Both the position numbers and the translations under genes were made by a program. Shown in pieces: positions 1 through 10,700 of a DNA stretch of 64,000 bases. Origin of the DNA: Anisakis pegreffii. Lineage: Eukaryota > Nematoda > Chromadorea > Rhabditida > Anisakidae. Under the pieces are notes generated by a model. The model did no database searches. It was not told where the DNA came from and worked only from the letters and a program-made list of their open reading frames with translations. Each line of letters begins with the position of its first letter. The first letter of the stretch is position 1. The stretch lies in contig JAPYMA010000518.1 of NCBI GenBank assembly GCA_035041965.1, forward strand, positions 1 to 64,000, read 5' to 3'.

Positions 1-3000
1 AAGGTAAATCACTTGTTTCACAAATTATCCAAAATAATTGATAAGAGGTCGAAGTATTAAGTTGTTTCAATATTGCTTTCACTCTAGAAAGCTGTTTCAA
101 ATTCCATTGTTGTTCAGCGCCAGCCTTTTACAGCACTTAAGCTTATTGAGGATTGTTCTGCACAACATACTGAATTTTACGCAGTGGGCAGGATAAATAA
201 CCGTGTGATTCATTTGGTTAACGGTTTTCAGTACGGCGATAACGGTATTCCGAGTGATGATATCGCAATGGTTCTTTTACCTGATGATGTTCCATTCACT
301 TGTGAACACAACAATCGTAAGCTACTCTCTAAAGTATCTATTCTCGGAGTTTTCGATAAAATGCGGTCATAGATCTTTGACAGTCTCGATAGTTTTTGCA
401 CGTGACATCAATGGATTATTGTAGACGAACGATCAACAGAACGCATCATAAACATCGCTCGACTTCCATTTAACAACTTCGATGATTTTGTGAATGTATG
501 GAATAATACTGAGATAAGGCATACCAAATGTGACATATTAAGTTACAGTGGAATGGACGGAGGTGTGTGAAGGGATTGCTACGCTTTTTTCATTTTTGAC
601 ATTCCAGCTCAAAGCCTCGTTGTCAGAGTTCAATTCAGCCCGATGCTGAGAGTTTTGTAATCCAGACTGAATTCATATTTTTCGTTCTGCTAACTGAAGG
701 CGGTATTTCGAGGGTATTTGACTCAGATTTCATGCAAAATCGAAAAGTGTGACATTTGTTCATTGATCTGCAAGAATCTCGACGGGAACATAACGGAAGT
801 TCCTTCAATATCAAATATTAGCACTTGATATTGAAAACATCACGAAGATTACTGGATTAATATTTAGTTAACAGTCAATTGATATTTAATTAACAATCAA
901 AATTTTCCAAACGAACTTTCAGTGAATTCACAATTACGAAGTGGTTCGAAGAACATCATAGCAGCAACGCTTAATAGCCATAATTTTTTGTTCTATCGAA
1001 ACAAACTCGATAGCTCATCTGAAATATCCATTTGTCAGGTGAGTATATGAATATCTCTTCGTTCAGCGTTAAATATTTAGAGAGGCATTAGCAAATAATA
1101 ACGATCACTTCAAATTCATCAAACTTCAAAAAACTGAACATTTCTTAACAGTCAAAGAACGATGCATTTGAATGAGAAGCCTATAGAAGTACGCAACAGC
1201 TCGATTTTACCATTGAGTCTCTATGTTTGGACTCCTGACCACCATCAGTGCTGTCATTACTCCTTGAACAACACTACACATCATGCGCAAAAGCTCACCA
1301 AATATCAAGAAGGGAGCACTAAGGATCATTAGCATAAAGAAACTGCATAGAAAACAGTGAAAGATGAAAGACATGAACAGAAGAGAGCATTCGAAGGATG
1401 TTAATCTCGAAGATAGCATTCGAAGGATGTTAATCTCGAAGATAGCATTCGAAGGCTGCCAAGCCCGATTTTTGCCTTGATTCAACCCTGAGCCGAACCC
1501 TTTACGTAGACATGTCATCGACGATTCCACTTTTCTCATGCACGTTCCATTACACTTTATTGAGAGACTCAAGATTCACGCTAGAAACGCAATATCGTTA
1601 GTTGGAAAAATGCTCAAATCGGTTCCTTACGTTTCTGATGTACCACTTGGTCTAGAGTAGTGGGTTTCGTAGGAGTGAAATTACCCATTTCGGGTAATTT
1701 GGAGGTGTCAAGGGGTAATGGAGGGGTCGAGAAATTAATATTTCGTTCAATGTTTTGATTGAACGCCATTGTGGTAATGTTTTTTAACTTGGGTAAACTC
1801 TTCATTCTGTTTTGTTTTAACAGGGTTTTCATTCTTTTCCTTACTGTTGCAATCGCTCTCGCAGCTTTTATCACCAAAAGTGTTTTCTTTTGCTAATTTC
1901 TCATTCATTTAACTCAACAATCAAAGTCAAATTCTCATTCTATCAAATACACTCTATAATTGATCATTTGATTATCGAACGTTGTTGAGCAATAGTATTC
2001 GATTGCTGTATTGTTGATTCTGGCTGTCAACACTCATCAACGTATCCAGTAAATAGTTTATGCTACAGAATGAGTAACTGATTCTAGCTGTGAAGTGAAA
2101 TGAGACGAAGTGAATGAGAAAAACTCATGAAGAGAATGATATTCACGTACAATAGCTATGAGAGTGAATACAATACATCTGAAAAGAACGAGAATTCGTC
2201 TAAATCAGTTTGAAGAGAGCGTGTCATAGACAATTTCTGGACTCTTAACCACTGTCATTACTCCTTGAACAACACTACACATCATGCGCAAAAGCTCACC
2301 AAATATCAAGAAGGGAGCACTGAGGATCATTAGCATAAAGAAACTGCAGAGAAAACTGTGAAAAATGAAAGACGTGAACAGAAGATAACAATCGAAACCT
2401 GCCAAGCCAGATTTTTGCCTTGATCTAACCCTGGGCCGAACCCTTTACGTAGACATGAGCGTTCCACTTCAACTTATTGAGAGACTTAAAATTTACGGTC
2501 AAAACGTTGTTTGGAAAAATACGCAAATCGGTTTTTCACATTTCAGATGCAGCGTTTGGTCTAGAGTAAAGCCTTCCTTGACAAGTGGTGTGTTTCCATT
2601 GCCTACGATCATTTCATATCCTCAAAGGAACTTGTTCCATTTTATTGATGAAGACGAATGAATATTCTAGGGAGATTCGGGAAGCCCGTTGATGTGCGAA
2701 AAGAACGGTGCGAGATACGTGTTGGGTGTAGCAGCGTTTACATCGAAGCGCAAATCAGATGCAAGACCGCTTTGTGCCGATGAGATAGGAGTAGGTTTGA
2801 TTAGTATTAATCGGCAGAAGTACGAGAATTTTGAATAATTTCAGCACTGCCTGGAATATTGGATGGTCGTTGATGGCAGCATTACTGAGGTTCAATTATG
2901 AGCATTAAATTGTGAACACGTTAACGTCGTGCAATTGCAGGCTGACAAGTACGGATTTTTTGATGACATCAGACAGCATTTGAAATGGATTCGCAACGAA

Positions 3001-3063
3001 CTAGTCAATTATGAACTGTTCGATGGCCTCAAAGCCAATTACCAAAGATGTGCTATTCAATAG
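1..3063 (+). CDS. Trypsin-like (S1 / DUF316-type) serine protease, 3' part; 5' end lies outside the window
   Basis: Proposed exons are 1-3 (end of an exon), 118-316, 923-1038, 2671-2790 and 2941-3063, with a TAG stop. Exon 118-316 carries SDDIAMVLL, the usual setting of the catalytic Asp. The junction of 923-1038 with 2671-2790 rebuilds ICQGDSGSPL, the catalytic Ser motif. The last exon gives KYGFFDDIRQHLKWI, like the C-terminal strand and helix of chymotrypsin folds. Phases agree: 118-316 ends in phase 1, 923 starts with two bases, and the later junctions are phase 0. The catalytic His should lie upstream of the window. Only about 35 residues separate the end of exon 118-316 from GDSG, fewer than usual, so an exon between 317 and 922 may be missing from this model. 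An extracellular or secreted protease is inferred; the substrate is unknown. Intron 1039-2670 is full of repeats. Confidence 0.78.
1228..1657. repeat. Direct repeat A (partner at 2238-2567)
   Basis: This segment, from GGACTCCTGACC to TTGGTCTAGAG, recurs with a few differences at 2238-2567. The shared core includes TTGAACAACACTACACATC and CCGAACCCTTTACGTAGAC. Both copies are open on the minus strand for a hydrophobic peptide because the DNA is duplicated; I do not regard this as a gene. The two copies flank a truncated hAT-like element inside an intron of the protease gene. Confidence 0.8.
1386..1455. repeat. 29-bp tandem repeat, about 2.4 copies
   Basis: The unit begins AGCATTCGAAGG and ends CTCGAAGAT. 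Two perfect copies (1386-1414 and 1415-1443) are followed by a partial third. It lies inside the upstream member of the 1228/2238 direct repeat. The downstream member has only a single diverged version here, so the expansion came after that duplication. Confidence 0.85.
1658..2236. mobile_element. Truncated non-autonomous hAT-like element, copy 1
   Basis: The segment matches copies at 4876-5704 and (inverted) 31495-32355 over most of its length, including GGTAATTTGGAGGTGTCA near the start and CAGTTTGAAG...CATAGACAATTT near its end. The left terminus TAGTGGGTTTC is a decayed form of the family end CAGTGGTTCTC and follows GTCTAGAG, a typical hAT target. The right third present in copy 2 is missing. 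No transposase reading frame is visible. Confidence 0.75.
2238..2567. repeat. Direct repeat B (partner at 1228-1657)
   Basis: This is the second copy of the segment described at 1228-1657. It starts immediately after the truncated hAT-like element. It lacks the 29-bp tandem expansion and a stretch present in copy A, but ends with the same TTGGTCTAGAG. Confidence 0.8.
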
Positions 3064-4875
3064 TGCTCTGACTACTGTGATCATGTCGTTTTCTGGACTC
3101 AATATTCAATCCGATGAACTTCATCAATATTTCGATAATAATTAGATGTAGCTACTGGATTCTGCTTGACGATATCTGCGGTAATCAGGATCATAGAAGA
3201 TAATAGATAAACACAATTCATTTTATTACGTGTTCATTGAGTAGTTGGGTTCAGTTTGACGAAAAAGTAATTTTTTTGCTGCAGTTGCAATACATGTCGT
3301 GCGACACAACACTTCCGGGAATTGTTTATTAACGTTCGCTCTTCGGAGCACTGGCAAATCGCTAAAGGTAAATCGGCTTCACAGCGTACCGAATCGAATC
3401 GGAACTGTTCGTACCGCTCGACTGTCATTTCACAGCATTAGTGTCACAACATTATCTCATTCGATGAACCCAACTTATGATTTAAGCATACAGCAATCAC
3501 AAACAAGTCTAACCTCCGAAGCCAAAAAAAACTTTTTAAGCGTTCTCAAAAAATATCACTGTAGTATACCGCTCGATGGTACATTAAAAGCCGAAATATA
3601 TCGAAAGTCGGTGTCGCGAACCTCTAATAATTATGCTAAATGAGGGCAATACATCAGAGGAGAAGCTGAGAACCCAGTGGGTACAAAAAACTAGATTTTT
3701 TGGAAAGGTACAAAAAATTGCCAGTTCCATGCAACTGATAGTACCTCCTCCTCGACGAATTAAACAAGCCCTTGAATGTGAAGGTTGCTATGTTGTCAAT
3801 ATACTTCAAAATTCTTGCAATTGCTATGTAATTAGAATTGCTATGTAATTTCAACGTGTTATCATCAACTGATTACTGAAACACTTTTGTTCTTTTCTGA
3901 GGATAATGGTTCCACCCATGCAGAACGACTGCACATTATAATTTCCGCTGCATCCAGCTAGTTATGATCAGTAATCAGTCATTCTAATGATTCTCATGAG
4001 AGGAAACTTCCAGGGGAATCAGGGGACGTCAGGGAAGACCGAGTAGGCTTGCGAATCATTGCTTATTGATTTCTCTTCATGCTTCCTCAATAATGTTCAG
4101 TGATGTTTCCGAAATGCTTGTTTAATCATAAGAAATTGATTCCTTCAAAGTCACCAACAAACTTCTGCCAGCAAACTTCCTGATCATCAGATCAGTTTCC
4201 TAACTTTCTTCTGATTTATCGTTAAGTAATAATAGATTAACACAGAATGTGTAGCGACGGTAAAGGAAAAGCTGCTTTGTGAATATAGAAAAGGAGTCGT
4301 TGTGTGGGGTTGTTGTTCGATTGTTGAGTTGTGGTACACAAGAATCAAATAACACTTATGAATATCATTGATAAATATAAGGTGAACAATGATAGTAAAT
4401 GAACTGACAGCAACAATACCAAAAGAAAACACAAATATGATAATTGTAGAGGAAAATGACAACAAGGGTATGACTTAAACGCACGAATCGGAAAGAAAAG
4501 CGAATCACCCTCTTGCTTGTAACCATCATGATAAGCATATTGAATTATTGAGGCGTGAACGGAGGAAAGCGTACAAAACGATGAATCAAAGATAAAAAAG
4601 TGGCAAACAAGATGCGATGAATAAGTAATTTCAAGAAAGATACATAAGATTTGAACTTATTTGTAAAGACAATGCGTAAAAATTTCGTGGAATTCAGATG
4701 AAGCTTCAAACGATGGTGGATGTGCACGTGCGAGCCACATGGCGTGATCCAACGTCTTTCGACATTTCAGATTACGTTTGAATGGTGCTTGCTAAAAGGT
4801 TGATAATTAATGAGCAAGTTTGCAGTGTGTATACCAATGAATTAAAAAGAATGAATGGAAAGCGATGTCTTAGGC

Positions 4876-5704
4876 CAGTGGTTGTCATGGGGGTGAGATT
4901 GCCCATTTTGGCTAAATTTGGAGGTGTCAAGGAGTAATGGGGAGGGTCGGGAAATAAGTATTTCGTGCAATTGTTGTTTTACGAAAGAACGCCATTGTGA
5001 TCGTTTTTTTTAACTCGGGTGTGTAAATGCGCTTAGTTGATGGCAACGCTCTTCATTCTCCTATTTCCTGAGTGTCATTAGCTCGTTTGGGCCTAATATG
5101 GTTTTTATTCGTTTTAGCAGGGCTTTCATTCTTTTCCTTGCTGCTATAATCGCTCTCATAGCTTTTGTCACCAAAACTATTCTCTTCTGCTAATTTCTCA
5201 TTCATTTCATTCAACAACTAAAGTCAGATTCTCATTCTATCAAATACACTCTTTAATTGATCATTTAACTGTCGAACGTTGTTGAGCAATAATATTCGAC
5301 TGGTGTATTGTTGATTTTGGCTGTCAACTCTCGTCAACGCATCCAGTAAATAGTATATGCTACAGAATAAGAAATTGATTCGAACTGTGAAGTGAAATGA
5401 TACGAAGTGAATGAGAAAAACTCATCAAGAGAACGGTATTCGCATGTAATAGCTATGAGAGTGAATACAACACATCTGAAAAGAATGAGAATCCATCTGA
5501 ATCAGTTTGAAGTCAGCGTGCCATAGACAATTTTCATGCAATCACAATCGATCTTATCGTTAGCAAGAACGGTAGGAATAAACGATTTTTCCATTTGTTT
5601 CTGACGTTATACGTAGAAATAGTAACTTCTTGTGTCATGGTGGCAACGGCGGCCTGCCAGATCATCAAAAGGGGTAATGGAGCACCCGAACGTGAGAATC
5701 ACTG
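4876..5704. mobile_element. Non-autonomous hAT-like element (MITE-like), copy 2, full length
   Basis: The element begins CAGTGGTTGTCA and ends TGAGAATCACTG, which are imperfect inverted termini of the CAGTGGTTCTCA type known from hAT transposons. Both ends carry a nearby TAATGG-type subterminal motif. It is about 830 bp, AT-rich, and has no transposase frame. Flanks GTCTTAGG and GTCTAAAG resemble an 8-bp target duplication with two differences, although the exact boundary base is ambiguous. It matches copies at 1658-2236 and 31495-32355. Confidence 0.8.
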
Positions 5705-6293
5705 GTCTAAAGTATATCTTTTTTTCTTAATTCCGGACTATCGTCATAAGTGATTCAAATCGAATTTTTTTTTGAACATGCACTCAGCGACGTGACTGAA
5801 TGCAGCCGAAAACTCTTTCTGTTCTGACACAGAATCTTAAGAACAATCAGAAATGCATCTCTAATATTTCTTTACCGACTACCAATGAAATTCCACAATT
5901 TTTCTTCATTTAACGGAATATGCGGAAATAACTTTTGCAGAATTCCAGTCTATAATCCTTGAAGAACCCACTTTGACTTATCTTAATTTATAATACCATT
6001 TATCATGCATTTCAGATGACATTAGATATTTGTCTTGTTCCAAACATTTTTGCATAAAACAGTATTCTCCATCAACGTCGTTGTTCTGGAAGTTGCAATT
6101 CGAAGTTTGCGTTTTTTGCAACCCTCAAAACTTCTCGACATTTTTTTTTTAGGAAATTCGATTGATCAGAACGCGATACGAGGGTGGAATTACATTTGTG
6201 TCAATTCCTCAGATGTGACATCATCACCTCGTGGAACTCGTGTCTATCTCAAATAAACATGCCGAAGGTTTTAAATTCTGACTGCACCCCTGT

Positions 6294-6311
6294 CAGCAGC
6301 AGCAGCAGCAG
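6294..6311. repeat. (CAG)6 microsatellite
   Basis: Six perfect CAG units in intergenic DNA. No surrounding coding frame is supported. Confidence 0.9.
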
Positions 6312-7570
6312 AAGTGCCAATTCGAGGTAATATAATTGGTCATATGCTGAGATTACTTTTCCATACAACTTTCAACCCATCACGAAAAACGTATCACTTT
6401 TAAAGTCTCTCATTGCTGATTCAATTCTTTGAACTCCTTTTAAATTAACGCATTTACATTTCGAAAGTTTTTAATCGTCGACTATACCGAATTGAATCTG
6501 ATTGTACCGCTGTACGGTTTTTTTTCAATGAAAATGATTCAGTGCATAAAAATGATAAAAGAATTTATTCACCGAATGTTTACACGCACAATTTAGAAAA
6601 AATGGATCAAGAAAGTGAAAAGAATACACAGAAGAATCGATAGTGCAAAAACTGATAAATGCATAATATCAAAGACCAAACAAAACAATTCTCCCCGTCG
6701 TCTCAAGGCAACGTTTGGGCAGTTAGTGAACAACACTATTGAAAGCAGTAGTCAAGGCATCTGAACAACGGAACTTGAAAGAGATGAAACGATAATGAAA
6801 ACAATCAAATGCAAGAAATTAAATAAATTTTTGATGCACCAAAACATCGTGAAGAGCTAAAATCTGAGACGAGAGAACAGAAAAAAAGTAATTTTTAAGA
6901 TATAAAATTGTTGGCACAATGGGTTTTTTTTTCAGACTTGCGTCCAAGGCAAGGACTGATCGACACGTACTGCATCATTAACATTCAATGCACTTCTTCA
7001 TTCATCACTTTTTGACGCTATACAACATTTCAAAGATCGCTGATTTGAGTGTTCACGACGTTTCAGAAATCACGAAAGTTCTCCAAAGAGTTCGAATTTT
7101 TAACGATTTGCCTTAACTCAATTCGTGCAATCGTCAAGAAGTGATGAAAACAGAACAACAGAGTTGAAGTGATAAGCGAATAAAGGGAACAGAGAAGATC
7201 GCATTTCAACTCAAAAATTATTCATTCCTCTCATATTCGTGGTCGTTGTCACTTCTGTACGATATCTCTCTGTGCCTCCATGCATACTCGGCTCATAATC
7301 GTGTGATCGTTTCACCAAAGTCTTTCGATCGTATATCTCGTCATCAGCTATTGATCCACTCGCTATCGACTCCAGATCACGATCCTAAATTTTGTATCTT
7401 CTCTCAATTCACATCAACATTACAAAATGATTTCGCATACCGGTATCGAAATTCATTCATTCAGTTTACCAAAATTATCATTACGCCCATCTCACTAATC
7501 AGCGATAACCAAAGTGTCAATGAATATCAATATCAGTTCGCAGAAGATGATATAAATGTAAAGAATTGCT

Positions 7571-7744
7571 TTAACAGAACGAGTGGTGTCCTACCGTTGT
7601 ACTGTACTGTGAAATGCGATGACCGTAACCACCACCATTACCGGCACCGTTCCATTCGTGACGTGCTGCATTTCCGATGCTGAATTCTGCAACACTTTCG
7701 CCTCGTTCCTGTTCCTCGGCACTTCTCGCACTCCTCATTGCCAT
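7571..7744 (-). CDS. mua-3: Alternative (possibly principal) last exon of mua-3
   Basis: A strong acceptor, TTTTTTCAG, precedes 174 bases that stay open in phase 0 and end in TAA. They code 57 residues that are polar and Gly-rich near the end (NGAGNGGGYGHRISQYS). The internal donor at 8181 in exon 53 is also phase 0 and ends SSSQ. Composition is GC-richer than the surroundings, as in the other mua-3 exons. If used, it replaces the last 17 residues of the exon 53 read-through. Which end is principal cannot be settled here. Confidence 0.6.
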   Translation of the reverse strand: MAMRSARSAEEQERGESVAEFSIGNAARHEWNGAGNGGGYGHRISQYSTTVGHHSFC

Positions 7745-10700
7745 CTGAAAAAACGAACAACTCTAATTCGATGACTATTTGGCTGAATTTTTCACATTTT
7801 GAAACGCATAATTTTAGTGTGTTTGTGACTTCAAAAGTCACTTTCCTCGTTCATACATATCGGATATTATATAACATCAATGAACCGAATAATTCACTGA
7901 TTGTGGATCATCCGCTCACAAATGAACAGTAAGCCATGTTCAGTGCTTAATTAATGAATGATAAGACGAGCATCGCTCACGCGACATTAGCTCAGAATAA
8001 TATCTGTAGACAAACAAACAACTGTGCTCGATTCAATCGCATCTTATCTTTCTGACAGAATTTTCAAAAAATCGACATTGATTATACAATTCGTAACAGA
8101 TAGCAGTCGTTGAAATTATAATTTGCGCTATGCAATTTCAGTATATTTTGATTTGGATGTAATGTGAGGAGGGCGAAGAACCTGTGACGACGAATGTGAT
8201 TCAGATTCGGCTTCGATCGGCGGATAGACGTGGAATTCAGCTGTGGTGCTGCCATGAACGTCAGCTTGAGTGGTCGTTTTGCGTGTTTCAGTCTTGGTGA
8301 CATCGGTGATGACACGTCTTTCGACTTCTTCACGAATTGTGTACTCAGAGGATGACACCGATGTGGCATCGTAACCGTCATCCTCTCGATCAATTCGCAC
8401 TCTTGGAATACGAACACCATCATCCAAATAATTCTGCAGTCGTGCCACTTCAAGTGAGGACGCTTGATGGTGATCCGAATCCGTCATCGCACTTCCCGAC
8501 TTCAGTTTAGCACGAGGAATACCTGAAATCACACAGTGGATCATCTCTGATTTGAAGACGGCGAAGAGTTTGAATGGCGAAAGACGGCGAAGAGCCTCTT
8601 GAAGAATCAAGAAAATGATTGATGGGACTAACCGATTTCCGGATAATAGTCATGACCAGCAGCACTCATTGCCGAAAAGTCGGCACCACTCTCACTTGAG
8701 GTCGATGCTTCAAGTGTAGACCATGGCCAAACTCCTTTACGATATGTGTACGGCTCACGATAGAATAGACCGCGTCCTTTGAAGCATACGCATTTGGTAC
8801 AGAAATACAGCAAACAACTGCAATTAGAACTGCTGTTTCATTACCGTTCTCAGAATAACACTTAACATTATTCGATCACTAATTATCTTCAATAATACAC
8901 CAATTGATCGCTTTCCGTTCTCATTTCTATCACAAAAAGCATATCTCTTAATCGAGCGATACGCATTCACCGTAAAGCGAAGAAGTGAAAAAGATGAATG
9001 AGAATAGGATGAGTTCATTACAAATGAGGAAGCGTAACTGAAAACGAACCATAAAGTGAGCAAAAGGAAAAGAATGGCTAGAATGATGAGTAGTATGAGT
9101 GATGCATTCGAAGGAGCCACATCGCAGAACTCGCCACTCCATCCATCCGAACAAACACAAGTGATATTGTTGGTTAATGCATTGTGAACACAGTCACCAT
9201 GCTGATTGCACAAATCGCACAACAGTGCACCGCACACACGACCTGGTTCGTCTGGATTACCATCGATATAACCCTCTGGACAACGACACTCGTAACCGAT
9301 CGTCTTATCCGTACATTCGGCTACACCCGAACAATTCGTTAAGCCAAGTGCACACTCATCCACATCACGTAACCTCAGACACAGCGTCTCGGACTGTTTC
9401 AACAGTTGCGTTCGTTTTTCACTTCTGCGAATGTCCACAAATCCTGGTTCACACTGGCATTCAGCTTGTTGTTCGAGATTCACGCAAGTGGTGTTTGCAG
9501 GACAGAAGTTTACATCTGAACAATAGTCGAGCACACAAACACTTCCCGGGACTGAACCTGTCGGAGAGGCGTCCGTGAACGACGGCAGACACTCGCATTT
9601 GTACAGATGTTCCTGAAATACAATATTTTTACTTACATGGTGAATTTCCAGCAAAATTCTTCACGTTCAACTGCTGTTTTCACTGGTGTTCACAAGATAT
9701 CATCGGTTATTAACAATCGTACCTGATCAATACACCGCGCATTCTCGGAGCATTCGTTGTCCTCCCTGCGTTCGCATTCGTTGTAACCGATATTCGGTAA
9801 ACAACGATGACCCGGATCTGATGGATTTAGATCTCTGTATCCTGGACCACATTCACATCTGTACGCATTCGGTCCTGTGTCAATGCACAAACCTTTTGGA
9901 TGACAATTATTCTGTAACAGAAATATGTTCACACCTACAATTAGCACATAATTTTGCAATAAAATCTGCAGATATGTTCCATCCGAATGCTTACAAGCTT
10001 CATACATAAAATTTCGCAATGAATCGAACCTTGAAACAGGCTTTGAATGGATCCGATTGATAAGGATTTATGTAGAGGCCACATTCACCAATTTGGTAGT
10101 TATTACGATCGATTATATATCTGATAAGAGTATAGTAGGCATCTGATGATGTCTGTACAGCTCCTTTACGGAAATACACCGTACAGTTGAACAGTATACC
10201 CGTATTCCAGCTTGCGTTCACATTCATTGGATCAATTATTTCGTTAACCTGAGAAGAGAACTGATCAAAAACAGAAATCAAACAATGACAAGTGAAGTAA
10301 CAAACATATGAAGTTTGTGGTTGAGTGACTGATATATTAGTACCACCTCAATAGTTTTGAGAAAAGACGAACCTCAGCTGACACGAATGAACCTCTAAGC
10401 GCTGTATGTGGATAGCATTGTGCCACACCACTCTCGAATAGACGTACGTATTCCTTATTGAGAGAGTCGACCGGATTAGCGAATGTTTCGTTGTAGACGA
10501 TATTTTCCGCACCTCTCCGGATCACCCACAGAAGCACATTCCATGATTCGACTGCATGACACACATCACTTGATGATACGCGCTTTTCTCCACGTGGACA
10601 TCCACATACTGATCCGGCAATGCATACCTTCAACGATTGGTTCAATAAGTTCAGAATTTCAATGGTATGTACTTGTTGTTTGAGAATATTTTCAATAGAA

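Larger units (their letters stand above)
3064..7570. other. Intergenic region between the protease and mua-3, mostly featureless
   Basis: Apart from the hAT-like element at 4876-5704 and a short CAG run at 6294-6311, I see no convincing gene here. Open frames at 3299-3643 and 3633-3848 have no recognisable domain and no clear splice partners. Those around 4187-4727 and 6035-6256 are low-complexity AT-rich frames. The region is expected to hold the 3' ends of two convergent genes. No clear polyadenylation signal could be assigned to either. Confidence 0.5.

Noticed and set aside
1207..2405. Two minus-strand hydrophobic reading frames (1207-1572 and 2205-2405) with nearly identical protein sequence
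   Set aside because: Their identity is explained by the A/B DNA duplication inside an intron. There is no start context, splice signal or domain support, and the repeat is in non-coding DNA.
3299..3848. Two overlapping plus-strand frames of 114 and 71 codons after the protease
   Set aside because: No recognisable family, no paired splice sites and AT-driven composition. A decayed gene cannot be excluded but is not supported.
7246..7683. A 145-codon plus-strand frame
   Set aside because: It overlaps, on the opposite strand, the well-supported mua-3 terminal exon at 7571-7744, and the remainder is AT-biased without a domain.
9177..9578. Plus-strand frames antisense to mua-3 EGF exons (also 11846-12223, 21796-22056 and others)
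   Set aside because: They are mirror frames of real coding sequence, rich in His/Arg because of the complementary Cys/Asp/Gly codons.
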